Positions 6,568 through 15,568 are shown, counted from the first letter of the stretch. The stretch is DNA of 64,000 nt from Rhodoglobus vestalii (GCF_006788895.1 NZ_VFRA01000001.1:1860001-1924000), one strand, 5' to 3'. Notes: generated from the sequence alone by a model not told the origin. Translations and numbers: made by a program.

Positions 6568-7869
6568 ATGGCTACACACAGGGCACTAGTCAGCCTTGCC
6601 GCGGTTGCTGCGACGACGATGTTGCTGACATCCTGCGCTGCCGGATCAGAAGCACCAGCTGACCCGGGCGAGGCTGAAGGAAGCATCACGTTTCTTACCA
6701 ACCGCACTGACCTAGAAACTGACGGAACCTGGGATGCATACATCACCGAGTTCCAGAAAACCTACCCCGATGTCGACGTGACGGTCGAGGCACTCACCAG
6801 TTACGCAGATGATGTCGTGACGCGACTGAGCACACCCAACGGTTACGGTGATGTTTTGCTGATCCCAGCAAGCGTGCCAGCCAACCAGTACTCAGACTTC
6901 TTTGAACCACTGGGTTCGACAGACGAACTGTCAGAAACCTACCGATTCCAAGATTCCGCCAGCTTTGACGGCACTTCCTACGGCATCGCGCTCGGCGGAA
7001 ACGCCAACGGAGTTCTTTACAACACAGAGGTTTTCGCCGAGGCAGGCGTTGCCGAACTGCCCAAGTCGCCCGACGACTTCCTTGCAGCCCTGAGCGCAAT
7101 CGATGAGAACACCGATGCGATTCCTTACTACACCAACTACAAGGATGGCTGGCCCCTGGGCGGTCAGTGGACCGAGAACATTGGTGCAGTCAGTGGCGAC
7201 CCGGATGCCCGTGTTGAGATGGCGAGTGTAAGCGAGCCGTGGACACAGGGGAACGACGTCTATGCCATCGACTCGCTCATCTACGACGTTGTCGAGGAAG
7301 GTTTGAGCGAACCCGACCCATTGACGACCAACTGGGAGCAGTCGAAGAATGACTTCGCTACCGGAAAAATTGGTTCGATGGTGCTCGGCTCGTGGGCGAT
7401 CTCGCAGTTCCGAGCCGCCGCCGCTGACGCCGGGGCATCCGAAGATGTTGTCGGGTTCATGGCATTCCCGACGAATGTTGACGGGCAGCAATACGCGTCG
7501 ACCGGCGCAGACTACAATCTCGCGATCAACGCAAACTCATCTAACAAGGCTGCTGCGCGAGCATGGATCGACTGGTTGGTTCAGGAGTCGGGATTCACTC
7601 AGACGCAGGGCATGATCTCGGCAGTCGAGGCTGAGCCACTTCCCGATAACCTCAGCTCCCTCACGGACGAGAATGTGGAACTGCTCGAGGTCACGCCTGC
7701 TCCTGAGCTCAACGAAGTTGCTGATGAGTCACAGGTTGACCTCTCCGGCAACATTTACCGCCAGAAGTTGATTGACATTGCCCGCGGTCAAGCTGATGGA
7801 GATAAGAAGTCGTACTTCACGACCCTTAACGAACGATGGGGCGCAGCAGTCGACGAGCTCGCCGGCTAA
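6568..7869 (+). CDS. Sugar ABC transporter substrate-binding lipoprotein (mannan locus)
   Basis: A 433-residue family 1 extracellular solute-binding protein. The signal peptide ends in the lipobox LLTSC, with lipidated Cys at residue 23. A GAGGAGAG ribosome site precedes the ATG. It heads the operon binding protein - two permeases - beta-mannosidase - mannanase, so the likely ligand is a mannoside or manno-oligosaccharide; this specificity is inferred from context. A LacI-type operator lies about 100 bp upstream. No transport ATPase gene is in the operon, as usual for actinobacterial CUT1 systems that share MsiK. Confidence 0.9.
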   Translation: MATHRALVSLAAVAATTMLLTSCAAGSEAPADPGEAEGSITFLTNRTDLETDGTWDAYITEFQKTYPDVDVTVEALTSYADDVVTRLSTPNGYGDVLLIPASVPANQYSDFFEPLGSTDELSETYRFQDSASFDGTSYGIALGGNANGVLYNTEVFAEAGVAELPKSPDDFLAALSAIDENTDAIPYYTNYKDGWPLGGQWTENIGAVSGDPDARVEMASVSEPWTQGNDVYAIDSLIYDVVEEGLSEPDPLTTNWEQSKNDFATGKIGSMVLGSWAISQFRAAAADAGASEDVVGFMAFPTNVDGQQYASTGADYNLAINANSSNKAAARAWIDWLVQESGFTQTQGMISAVEAEPLPDNLSSLTDENVELLEVTPAPELNEVADESQVDLSGNIYRQKLIDIARGQADGDKKSYFTTLNERWGAAVDELAG

Positions 7870-7936
7870 CTTCGCTTCCCGCATTCAACCGCACGACCCC
7901 GTTCGGGGCCGGAGAGAGTCACACCGAAGGAATACC

Positions 7937-8965
7937 GTGTCTGTATCTACAACAGGACCTGATCCGATGGGAATCTCCGGCCCCCTGCATGGGGTAAATT
8001 CCCCCGACCCGGCACGTTCCGGTAAGGGTTCACGAAACTCACGAAACTCACGAAACTCACGAAACTCACGCAACGGCCGCCGCCGCGGTCGCCCAGGAAG
8101 TAAACGGGCATCCAAGCTCACCCCCTACGCTTTCGTCGCAGCAGCAGTAGGGCTGTTGGTCTTACTCACGTACCTCCCCGCAGCCAACATGCTCTGGTAC
8201 AGCCTCAACGACTGGAACGGCTTTGGCCCAGTTGACGACTTTGTTGGGTTCGACAACTACATCGAAGTGTTCACCAATCCCGAAATATTTTCGGTCTTCG
8301 TCGTCAGCTTGTACTACTTCGTTGGGGCGTTCTTGCAGATGGGGGTGGCGCTGTACTTCGCCACGATTTTGAGCTTCACGACACGATTCTCGAACTTCTT
8401 TCGCGGTGTGCTTTTCTTCCCCTACCTGCTCAATGGGGTAGCCGTTGGCTTTGTTTTTCTCTACCTTTTTCAGCCAGACGGCACACTCGATACCGTACTG
8501 GGCTGGTTTGGGCTGGCTGATCCCCCGCAGTGGTTGGGGGACGCCTCAGTGGCTAACTACTCACTGGCCGCGACATCCGTCTGGCGCTTTGCGGGCCTGA
8601 ACTTTATTCTCTTCCTCGGCGCGATTCAATCGATCCCGAGTGACCTCTACGAAGCGGCCGAGATCGATGGTGCGAGTCGGTGGCAACAATTCCGCTTCAT
8701 CATTCTTCCCGGCATTCAGCGAATCGTCGGGTTGTCCTTCATCCTCGCTGTCGCAGGAAGCCTGTCGGTCTTCGAGATTCCCTTCATTATGACCAGCGGA
8801 GCCAACGGCACTGCCACCTTCGTGATTCAAACACTCCAGACGGCCTTCAGCTTCCGGCAAGTGGGACTTGCGTCGGCGATGGCAATTGTGTTGCTAGTGA
8901 TCGTTCTGGTCGTGACCTGGGTGCAGCGCAAGGTATTCCCCGATGAGAAAGTTGACCTGTCATGA
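7937..8965 (+). CDS. Sugar ABC transporter permease, MalF type, with SRN-repeat N-terminus
   Basis: The GTG at 7937 is chosen because GAAGGAA lies just upstream and earlier codons overlap the preceding gene. The 342-residue product starts with a ~60-residue basic cytoplasmic tail containing five SRN triplets (residues 32-46) encoded by a 9-bp tandem repeat. About six membrane segments follow, and the cytoplasmic EAA loop (EAAEIDGASRWQQF) that docks the ATPase is present. The next permease overlaps by ATGA. The repeat tail is not part of the conserved family. Confidence 0.9.
   Translation: MSVSTTGPDPMGISGPLHGVNSPDPARSGKGSRNSRNSRNSRNSRNGRRRGRPGSKRASKLTPYAFVAAAVGLLVLLTYLPAANMLWYSLNDWNGFGPVDDFVGFDNYIEVFTNPEIFSVFVVSLYYFVGAFLQMGVALYFATILSFTTRFSNFFRGVLFFPYLLNGVAVGFVFLYLFQPDGTLDTVLGWFGLADPPQWLGDASVANYSLAATSVWRFAGLNFILFLGAIQSIPSDLYEAAEIDGASRWQQFRFIILPGIQRIVGLSFILAVAGSLSVFEIPFIMTSGANGTATFVIQTLQTAFSFRQVGLASAMAIVLLVIVLVVTWVQRKVFPDEKVDLS
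8030..8074 (+). repeat. Tandem 9-bp repeat (TCACGAAAC, 5 units) in permease gene
   Basis: Four exact units and one with a single change (TCACGCAAC). It encodes Ser-Arg-Asn x5 in the permease N-terminus. A related 9-mer array (GGAAACTCA x3) occurs outside genes at 19155-19181. Confidence 0.9.
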
Positions 8966-9780
8966 GTCGCGGCGTTTCGAGTTTTCTCAAATATGTGTCA
9001 CTGATCGGCGCTGTCATTGTGGTGTTGCTGCCACTGTCGGTTGTGCTCTTTGCGAGCTTCAAGACGCGAGAAGAGTACTCCACGACGGGCCCCCTTGATC
9101 TTCCCCAGAACTGGTTCAACTTCGACAACTTCGTGACAGCGGCGGTGCAGGGAGACATGCTGACTGGCCTCATCAATACATCGATCGTGTTGGTCATTTC
9201 ACTCGCTGGCACAATCTTTATCGGAACCATGGCGGCGTATGCCGTTGACCGGTTTGCGTTCCGTGGCCGCCGTCTCGTTGTGGTGCTCTTTCTCATCGCC
9301 ACCCTCATCCCAAGTGTGACCAGTCAGGTGGCAACGTTCCAGATCATTAGTGGGCTCGGCCTCTACAACACCAAGGCAGCGCTGATCCTGTTGTTTATGG
9401 GCACCGATATCATCGCGATCTACATCTTCATCCAGTTCATGCAGTCGATTCCTGTTTCTCTTGATGAGGCGGCGATGCTGGATGGCGCGAATCGATGGAC
9501 AATCTACTGGCGAGTCATCTTGCCGCTGTTGAAGCCGGCCATCGCGACGGTCATCATCATCAAGGGCATCGCAATTTACAACGAGTTCTATTTACCGTTC
9601 CTCTATTTGCAATCGGAATCGCTGATTTCGACGGCGCTGTTCCGATTCAAAGGACCGTTCGGCGCACAGTGGGAGCTTGTTGCCGCCGCCACCATTCTCG
9701 TTATCGTGCCCACCGTAATCGTCTTCGTCTTCCTCCAGCGGTGGATTTACAAAGGCCTCGTCTCAGGAGCAGTTAAGTGA
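8962..9780 (+). CDS. Sugar ABC transporter permease, MalG type
   Basis: A 272-residue inner-membrane permease with about six transmembrane segments and the EAA loop DEAAMLDGANRWTIYWRVILP typical of carbohydrate CUT1 permeases. Its ATG overlaps the stop of the MalF-type gene (ATGA), and its own stop overlaps the GTG of the beta-mannosidase gene (GTGA). It forms the heterodimeric channel with the preceding permease. The substrate is inferred from the neighbouring mannan-degrading enzymes. Confidence 0.92.
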   Translation: MSRGVSSFLKYVSLIGAVIVVLLPLSVVLFASFKTREEYSTTGPLDLPQNWFNFDNFVTAAVQGDMLTGLINTSIVLVISLAGTIFIGTMAAYAVDRFAFRGRRLVVVLFLIATLIPSVTSQVATFQIISGLGLYNTKAALILLFMGTDIIAIYIFIQFMQSIPVSLDEAAMLDGANRWTIYWRVILPLLKPAIATVIIIKGIAIYNEFYLPFLYLQSESLISTALFRFKGPFGAQWELVAAATILVIVPTVIVFVFLQRWIYKGLVSGAVK

Positions 9781-12254
9781 CTCTGATTTCTTCATCTCTT
9801 TCCCTCATGAACCGCCGCGAGTTGAATGATGGCTGGACGGTGCATGCGGAGTCCGGGCCCGTGAGCGATCAGGTCTCTCAGCGGAGCGTCCGCGCAATCG
9901 TTCCCGGCGTCGTGCACTTGGACCTCATGGTGGCGGGGCTGATCCCTGACCCTTACCTTGACGACAACGAGTCGGCACTTGCGTGGATTGGTCTGGTCGA
10001 CTGGACGTACGAATTGACGTTCAGTATGGATGTCGACGAGCTGGCGCAGTCTGACCGTCACGAACTCGTTTTCGACGGCCTCGATACCGTCGCGACAGTG
10101 TTGCTGAATGGGCAAACGATTGCGGAAGTCGCCAACCAACACCGGTCGTACCGGCTCGATGTCACTGAGCTACTGCAGATTGGTGAAAACGGGCTGACCG
10201 TCGCTTTTCGCAGCCCCGTGAGATACGCGAATGCAGAGAGTGTGAAGCTGGGGGCTCGTCCACGGCCGTATTCGCTACCGTACGAAGCGATCCGCAAGTC
10301 GGCGTGCAGTTTCGGTTGGGACTGGGGAATCGCAACCTACGCCAGTGGTATCTGGAAACCCGTGCGTATTGAGTCGTGGTCTCTGGCACGTTTAGCCACC
10401 GTGCAGATTCAGGCGTCGCCTGACGGCGACGGTGGTCGGGTGCATGCCACGGTCGTCGTGGATCGCACCGTAGACATTGACCTCAGGGTGGAACTCCGGG
10501 TGGAGGAGTCGACGTCATTACTAGTCATCCCTGCTGGAGAGCGAGAGGCAGTCGTTTCGCTCACACTCGAGTCGGTTGAGCGCTGGTGGCCCATTGGCTA
10601 TGGCGAACAGGCGCTTTACGATGTCTCCGTTGAGTTGTCGGCAGATGACCGCATCCTCGACAGTGCATCCCGTCGTGTCGGTTTTCGTTCTGTCGCGTGG
10701 AATACAACACCGGATGCCGCTGGCACTCCGTTTCAGTTGGAAGTCAACGGGCAGCCGGTGCTGGTGAAGGGTGTCAACTGGATTCCTGACGATGCATTCC
10801 CCTCTCGGGTGGATCGTGCTCGCTATGAACGCCGGCTCACCCAAGCGCGCGATGCCAACATCAACCTGATTCGGGTGTGGGGCGGCGGAATCTACGAGTC
10901 GGAAGATTTTTATGACGTGTGCGACGAACTTGGGCTACTCACGTGGCAGGACTTTCTATTCGCGTGTGCGGCGTACCCCGAGGAAGAGCCTCTTCGCTCC
11001 GAGGTTGAAGCGGAAGCCCGAGAGGTTGTGGCACGCCTCGGGCATCGGGCATCCTTGGTGCTGCTCACCGGAAACAATGAGAATCTGTGGGGGTTCGAGG
11101 ATTGGGCGTGGAAGGCCCGGCTCGATGGCAAAACGTGGGGTGCCTACTATTACCACGACCTCTTTCCTCGGGTAATTAGCGAAATCGCACCGACAGTTCC
11201 CTATTCCCCCGGCAGTCCGTTTAGTCCGGATGCGGCGCATCACCCGAACGATGAGCTCAACGGGTCGATGCACCTATGGGAGCAATGGAATCGACGTGAC
11301 TGGCCAACCTACGCCGAGCACACGCCACGGTTTGTGGCCGAGTTCGGCTGGCAGGGACCGCCGACATGGTCGACGATGACGCGGTCAATTAGTGATCAAC
11401 CGCTCACACCAGAGTCGCCAGGAATGATCGTGCACCAGAAGGCGATGGGGGGAAACGCCAAGCTGACGTCAGGGTTGGTGCCACATTTCAGGGTACCCGA
11501 GGATGTTGAAACGTGGCATTGGGCGATGCAGCTCAATCAGGCACACGCTGTGGGTTTTGCCCTCGATCATTTCCGTTCGCACTGGCCACACACGTCAGGC
11601 GCAATCGTGTGGCAGCTCAATGACTGTTGGCCGGTCACCTCGTGGGCCGCGATCGATGGCGATGGTCACGAAAAGCCATTGCTGCGGGCGATCACGGCGT
11701 CGTTCGCGCCGCGAGTGGTGAGCCTGCACCGACGGGAGAACGGGGTTGTTGCGGCGGTGGGTAACGACACTTCTGCGCAGTGGAGCGGCGAACTGGTTGT
11801 GGCGCTGCAGGGCTTCGACGGCGTCGAGTACGGCGCGGTCACGCTGGCAGTCGATGTGCCTCCGCGCAGCAGGCAGGAGGTCGCAATTCCGGAACATTTG
11901 TTGGCCCCGGATGCTGCTGCATCCACCGTTCTAGTGGCAGCGGTTGGGGCGGTGCGTGGGTACTGGTATTTCGCTGAACCGCGCGACAGCACGCTTGAAG
12001 CTCCGCAGCTATCGGTTTCGGTAAAGCAACTTTCTCCAGGATTCGCTCTCACGATCACCGCCGCAAACTTTGTTCGTGACCTCACGCTCTTGATTGACAA
12101 GATTGACCCACTGGCAAGCGTTGATGGCGGGCTGGTGACGCTACGTGCGGGTGAATCGTGCACGTTCACTGTCCGCGGAGTTTCGACTCTCGATGTGGCG
12201 GCGGTCTTGGCGCCAGAGGTCGCACGCTCCGCCAATCAGCTGGTTGTTCGATGA
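9777..12254 (+). CDS. Beta-mannosidase, glycoside hydrolase family 2
   Basis: 825 residues, the usual size. The N-terminal sandwich domain begins LNDGWTVHAE...VPGVVHLDL, as in GH2 beta-mannosidases. The catalytic barrel carries NWIPDDAFPSR, NLIRVWGGGIYE and LTWQDFLFACAAYP. The likely acid/base is Glu435 (GNNEN) and the likely nucleophile Glu522 (FVAEFGWQG). It removes mannose from the non-reducing end of beta-1,4-manno-oligosaccharides. No signal peptide is seen, so it should act in the cytoplasm on imported oligosaccharides. The GTG start overlaps the preceding TGA and has AGGAG upstream. Confidence 0.93.
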   Translation: MTLISSSLSLMNRRELNDGWTVHAESGPVSDQVSQRSVRAIVPGVVHLDLMVAGLIPDPYLDDNESALAWIGLVDWTYELTFSMDVDELAQSDRHELVFDGLDTVATVLLNGQTIAEVANQHRSYRLDVTELLQIGENGLTVAFRSPVRYANAESVKLGARPRPYSLPYEAIRKSACSFGWDWGIATYASGIWKPVRIESWSLARLATVQIQASPDGDGGRVHATVVVDRTVDIDLRVELRVEESTSLLVIPAGEREAVVSLTLESVERWWPIGYGEQALYDVSVELSADDRILDSASRRVGFRSVAWNTTPDAAGTPFQLEVNGQPVLVKGVNWIPDDAFPSRVDRARYERRLTQARDANINLIRVWGGGIYESEDFYDVCDELGLLTWQDFLFACAAYPEEEPLRSEVEAEAREVVARLGHRASLVLLTGNNENLWGFEDWAWKARLDGKTWGAYYYHDLFPRVISEIAPTVPYSPGSPFSPDAAHHPNDELNGSMHLWEQWNRRDWPTYAEHTPRFVAEFGWQGPPTWSTMTRSISDQPLTPESPGMIVHQKAMGGNAKLTSGLVPHFRVPEDVETWHWAMQLNQAHAVGFALDHFRSHWPHTSGAIVWQLNDCWPVTSWAAIDGDGHEKPLLRAITASFAPRVVSLHRRENGVVAAVGNDTSAQWSGELVVALQGFDGVEYGAVTLAVDVPPRSRQEVAIPEHLLAPDAAASTVLVAAVGAVRGYWYFAEPRDSTLEAPQLSVSVKQLSPGFALTITAANFVRDLTLLIDKIDPLASVDGGLVTLRAGESCTFTVRGVSTLDVAAVLAPEVARSANQLVVR

Positions 12255-13219
12255 TGCACGAGCCCCGCCCCCTCCTCGCGGATCCCGTCTGTGGCATGAC
12301 CTGGGGGTGGGTCGGCACGCGCGGAACGTGGGCAACAGCTCAGGCGGCGTCATCGATGGCCGAAATGAGCAATCATGGTGTCACGTGGACGGCGTTGGCA
12401 TATGCGGCCCAGCAAACCACGGCGTTCTCGACGGAGATTCCGTTCGATCAGGAGCCGACGGTTACCGAGGACGAGATTGTGGGAGCTATCCGTCAAGCGC
12501 ACGGCCTGGGCCTTAAGGTGTGCTTGAAGCCAGTCGTGAATGTTGCTGATGGAACGTGGCGGGCCTTCATTGGGTTCTTCGATTGGGATGTTCCGGGCGA
12601 GCCGAGCTGGACACAGTGGTTTGAGTCCTACAGCCGATTCATTCTTCACGCCGCGGCGATTGCCGAAGCTGAAGCGTGCGAAATGCTCTGCATCGGATGC
12701 GAGATGGTGCGCGCCGATGGGCAGGACGAGCATTGGCGTCACTTAATCGCGCAAGTGCGCAACGTCTACTCCGGGCCGATCACCTACAACTGTGACAAAT
12801 ACCAAGAAGACCGAATCACGTGGTGGGACGCGGTGGATGTCATCTCCTCGAGCGGGTACTACCCGATCGACACCTGGCCGGCGCAGCTTGACCGCATTGA
12901 GCGAGTCGTTGAAGCATCCGGAAAATCTTTCTTCTTCATGGAAGCGGGGTGCCCCTCCCGTGTAGGTTCCGCACAGTTGCCGAACGATTGGAGCCTCGTG
13001 GGGGCGCCGTCAGGTGAGGAACAACTCCGCTACTTCGAGGTGATGTTCGGCCAGTGTCGTTCGCGCCCGTGGGTGCGCGGTCTCATGCTGTGGGATTGGC
13101 CAGCGGAGCTTTACCCAGTCGGTGACGCCGAAAGCAACGCTGACTATTGCCCGTACGGAAAGCCGGCGGGTGCATATATGGCTGAGCAATATCGAGAGTG
13201 GCACACGGCAGAGAACTAG
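12251..13219 (+). CDS. GH113-like endo-beta-mannanase (clan GH-A barrel)
   Basis: The start is the ATG at 12251, overlapping the beta-mannosidase stop (ATGA); a second ATG follows at once. The 322-residue product fits a single (beta/alpha)8 barrel. GMTWGWVGTRGTW near the start, Glu151 in IGCEM (candidate acid/base after strand 4) and Glu231 in FFFMEAGCPS (candidate nucleophile after strand 7) match GH113-type enzymes. There is no signal peptide, so it would act on imported oligomannosides. Some databases label relatives 1,4-beta-xylanase; the context with a beta-mannosidase favours mannan. Confidence 0.75.
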   Translation: MMHEPRPLLADPVCGMTWGWVGTRGTWATAQAASSMAEMSNHGVTWTALAYAAQQTTAFSTEIPFDQEPTVTEDEIVGAIRQAHGLGLKVCLKPVVNVADGTWRAFIGFFDWDVPGEPSWTQWFESYSRFILHAAAIAEAEACEMLCIGCEMVRADGQDEHWRHLIAQVRNVYSGPITYNCDKYQEDRITWWDAVDVISSSGYYPIDTWPAQLDRIERVVEASGKSFFFMEAGCPSRVGSAQLPNDWSLVGAPSGEEQLRYFEVMFGQCRSRPWVRGLMLWDWPAELYPVGDAESNADYCPYGKPAGAYMAEQYREWHTAEN

Positions 13220-13225
13220 GGGCGC

Positions 13226-13279
13226 TTGCGGTGAGTCACCGGGAGCACGCGGTGTTCGTTTGCGGTGAGTCACCGGGAG
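13226..13279. repeat. 20-bp direct repeat between convergent genes
   Basis: TTGCGGTGAGTCACCGGGAG occurs exactly at 13226-13245 and 13260-13279 (34-bp period). Each copy contains the near-palindrome GGTGAGTCACC. It lies between the 3' ends of the mannanase and the formylglycine-generating enzyme genes. Confidence 0.85.
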
Positions 13280-13287
13280 GCGTGCGC

Positions 13288-14349
13288 TCAGAGCGCGACG
13301 GTGCGGAATCCGGCGTTGCCCATCGAGGAGTCGGGTGTGTTCTGCGATCGAGCCGAGTTGCGGTAGCGGTTGCAGTACGAGATGTGGCACAGGTAGCTTC
13401 CGCCGCGCAGCACGCGCACGGTTCCCTCGGCGGGGCCGGCGGGGTTCGCGGTGTTTGTGCCGGTGGCGGTGCCGGTGCCCGTGTCCGTGCCTATCCCCGT
13501 GCTTGAGGCGTAGTAGTTGGCGTTGAACCAGTCGGAGCACCATTCCCAGACGTTGCCGACGGTCTGAAAGAGTCCGTAGCCGTTGGGTTCGAAGGTGCGC
13601 ACGGGTGCCGTAGTGAGGTAACCGTCATTGAGGGTGTTGGTGTGGGGGAAGTCGCCCTGCCAGATGTTGGCGCGCCAACTGCCGGCATCCACTTCGTCGT
13701 CACCCCACGGATACTTTTTCTGGTCGAGACCGCCGCGGGAGGCGCATTCCCATTGGGCTTCGGTGGGGAGGCGGCGGCCTGCCCACGCGCAGTATGCTTC
13801 GGCGTCGGTGAAGCTGATGTGCACGACGGGGTGAGCGCCCAGACCTTCGAGCGAGCTGCTGCGCCCGCCGGGATGTTTCCAGTCGGCGCCGGTCACGCCG
13901 AACCACCATGGAGCTCCGGATGCTCGCCCCATTACGTCCTCGGGTGGGGCTGCCACCGCGAGGTGAAAAACGGCCGAGTAGCCGAAAGTTTCTGCTTCGG
14001 TGCGGTAACCGGTGTCGTCGATAAAACGCGCGAAGTTATCGTTCGTGACGGTGGTGACGTCGATGGAGAACGCATCAACGGTGACGGGATGCTGCGGCAC
14101 TTCGCCATCGGCCTCGTTGCGGTCGCCCGACGAATCGCCCATGACGAAAGAACCCGCCGAGATAAGTGCCTGCTTGATGAGGTGGGCGGCGGCACCGGGA
14201 GCGATGAGGCCAGACACCGGCACGGTTGTCGTGCTGGGTGAGGAACAGGCGGAAGAGGCGGAAGGCGGCATCCCGAGACTCAGCGATGCGGTGCGGTGGG
14301 GTGTGCAGGAGCAGCCGTCTCCGCAGCTTGAACTTTTCGCGTCATCCAC
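13288..14349 (-). CDS. Formylglycine-generating enzyme (sulfatase activator)
   Basis: 353 residues of the FGE-sulfatase/SUMF1 family. It oxidises the Cys of the sulfatase CxPSR motif to formylglycine. Family motifs include GSFVMGD...DGEVPQHPV, HISFTDAEAYCAWAGRRLPTEAQWE, GNVWEWCSDWF and RVLRGGSYLC. The copper-binding/catalytic pair is Cys321 and Cys326 (LCHISYCNRYR), as in the Streptomyces enzyme. An unusual Thr/Gly repeat loop (about residues 285-302, TDTGTGTATGT) is inserted before the final core. The only local sulfatase (5708-6361) is broken, so this enzyme must serve another sulfatase or be losing its role. Confidence 0.93.
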   Translation of the reverse strand: MDDAKSSSCGDGCSCTPHRTASLSLGMPPSASSACSSPSTTTVPVSGLIAPGAAAHLIKQALISAGSFVMGDSSGDRNEADGEVPQHPVTVDAFSIDVTTVTNDNFARFIDDTGYRTEAETFGYSAVFHLAVAAPPEDVMGRASGAPWWFGVTGADWKHPGGRSSSLEGLGAHPVVHISFTDAEAYCAWAGRRLPTEAQWECASRGGLDQKKYPWGDDEVDAGSWRANIWQGDFPHTNTLNDGYLTTAPVRTFEPNGYGLFQTVGNVWEWCSDWFNANYYASSTGIGTDTGTGTATGTNTANPAGPAEGTVRVLRGGSYLCHISYCNRYRNSARSQNTPDSSMGNAGFRTVAL

Positions 14350-14394
14350 CGTTCTAGCTTAGGTGTGGGGCAAGTAGTAAGCACCACTAGATCT

Positions 14395-14430
14395 ACTCTG
14401 GGAGGGCGGGAGGCCCTCCCAGAGTTTTTC
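14395..14430 (+). terminator. Rho-independent terminator or attenuator upstream of gluconokinase
   Basis: CTCTGGGAGGG (14396-14406) pairs with CCCTCCCAGAG (14414-14424) around a 7-nt loop and is followed by TTTTTCTTT on the plus strand. The TTG start of gluconokinase lies only ~25 bp downstream and no plus-strand gene ends just before it, so attenuation of gluconokinase is possible. Confidence 0.75.
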
Positions 14431-14452
14431 TTTGAGGCCAGAAGGGGAAAAA

Positions 14453-14965
14453 TTGAGTGAGAAATGTCGCCCACTGGTAGTTGTTATGGGAGTGAGTGGA
14501 TCCGGCAAGTCGACCGTCGGATGGGGAATCGGTCAGGCTCTTTCCGTACCCTTCATTGACGCGGATGAGCTGCACCCGGCATCCAACGTTCAGAAAATGG
14601 CCGCCGGCATCCCGCTCATCGACGAGGATCGCTGGCCGTGGCTCGCGCTCGTGGGAGCCGAACTCGCGGCCCATCAGGCGACCGGGGCTGTCGTTGCCTG
14701 CTCTGCCTTGAAGCGCTCCTATCGTGCGGCGATCAGAGCCCAGGCGCCACAGGCGCAGTTTGTTCTCCTCGATGGCTCCCCTGAACTGCTGGCTAGCCGC
14801 ATCGGTGGTCGGGGCGGTCACTTCATGCCGCCAGCGCTACTCAAGTCGCAGCTCGCAACGCTGGAGCGGTTCGCTGAGGATGAGGCGGGAATCGTTGTCG
14901 ACATTGCTGAGCCGCCCTGCACCGTCATTGCTCACGCTGTAAGCCTTCTGACTGCAGGGAACTGA
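14453..14965 (+). CDS. gntK: Gluconokinase
   Basis: 170 residues from the TTG at 14453, which has AAGGGG five bases upstream; an earlier TTG (14432) lies beside the terminator and lacks a ribosome site. It phosphorylates gluconate to 6-phosphogluconate with ATP. The P-loop is GVSGSGKST, followed by the family pattern DADELHPASNVQKMAAGIPL and DEDRWPWL, then ACSALKRSYR and GGHFMPPALL. Size and motifs match thermoresistant gluconokinases. A terminator-like hairpin just upstream may control it. Confidence 0.93.
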   Translation: MSEKCRPLVVVMGVSGSGKSTVGWGIGQALSVPFIDADELHPASNVQKMAAGIPLIDEDRWPWLALVGAELAAHQATGAVVACSALKRSYRAAIRAQAPQAQFVLLDGSPELLASRIGGRGGHFMPPALLKSQLATLERFAEDEAGIVVDIAEPPCTVIAHAVSLLTAGN

Positions 14966-15041
14966 TGGGTGCCGGGTAGCCCCAGCACGGTAACACGTCA
15001 TTTTTGACACGATAATAAATACACGCTATACATGTCCGATA

Positions 15042-15568
15042 ATGAGGTGCCCAGAAAGTATGGATGCCACCCCCCGGATTTTGGATGCAGCGGGAGCCCT
15101 GCTAGCTATCGAGGAAATCGCCATCCGCAAGTCTTTGGGGCTGTTTGCCAATGTGTGGCCGTGCGTGGCGTATGCCCCGTTCGTGCCAACCCGTCACGCA
15201 GGCATCGATGTTGTGGTCGTCCGTGAAAATGAAGAGGACCTCTACAGGGGCATTGAGCATCGCCAAACGGACGAAGTGACCCAGTGTTTGAAGCTGATCA
15301 GTTGTCCTGGTTGTGAACGGATTGTTCCTCACGCCTAACCTCTACGGCGATATCCACCTCCGATGCCGCGGCACAAATCGCCGGGTCGGTTGGTCTTGCC
15401 GGCTGCAACATCGGCGAACACTGCGCCATGTTCGAAGCCATCCACGCTCGCAGCCACGTCATCCAACTGCTTGACCGACTCGACCAGGCTGGGCTCGACT
15501 TCGTCAAAACTGAAGGACTGTACCGATTCGATGATGAGCTGGGCTACTCGCTGGGGCAGGGGCAGTAG
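15042..15568 (+). pseudogene. icd: Decayed NADP-dependent isocitrate dehydrogenase-type gene
   Basis: Pieces of an Icd/isopropylmalate-dehydrogenase-superfamily protein follow in the correct order. The first frame (15042-15338) reads PESMDATPRILDAAGA, then RKSLGLFANVWPCVAYAPF, then VVVRENEEDLYRGIEHRQTDEVTQCLKLIS, and stops at TAA. NLYGDI overlaps that stop in another frame. A further shift leads to SDAAAQIAGSVGLAGCNIGEHCAMFEAIH and a tail LLDRLDQAGLDFVKTEGLYRFDDELGYSLGQGQ ending at 15568. Large internal deletions remove the N-terminal cofactor-site region, the middle and much of the C-terminal half. It cannot be functional. Confidence 0.88.

Noticed and set aside
8030..8074. Possible CRISPR-like short repeats
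   Set aside because: Contiguous 9-bp tandem units with no spacers, inside a coding region.
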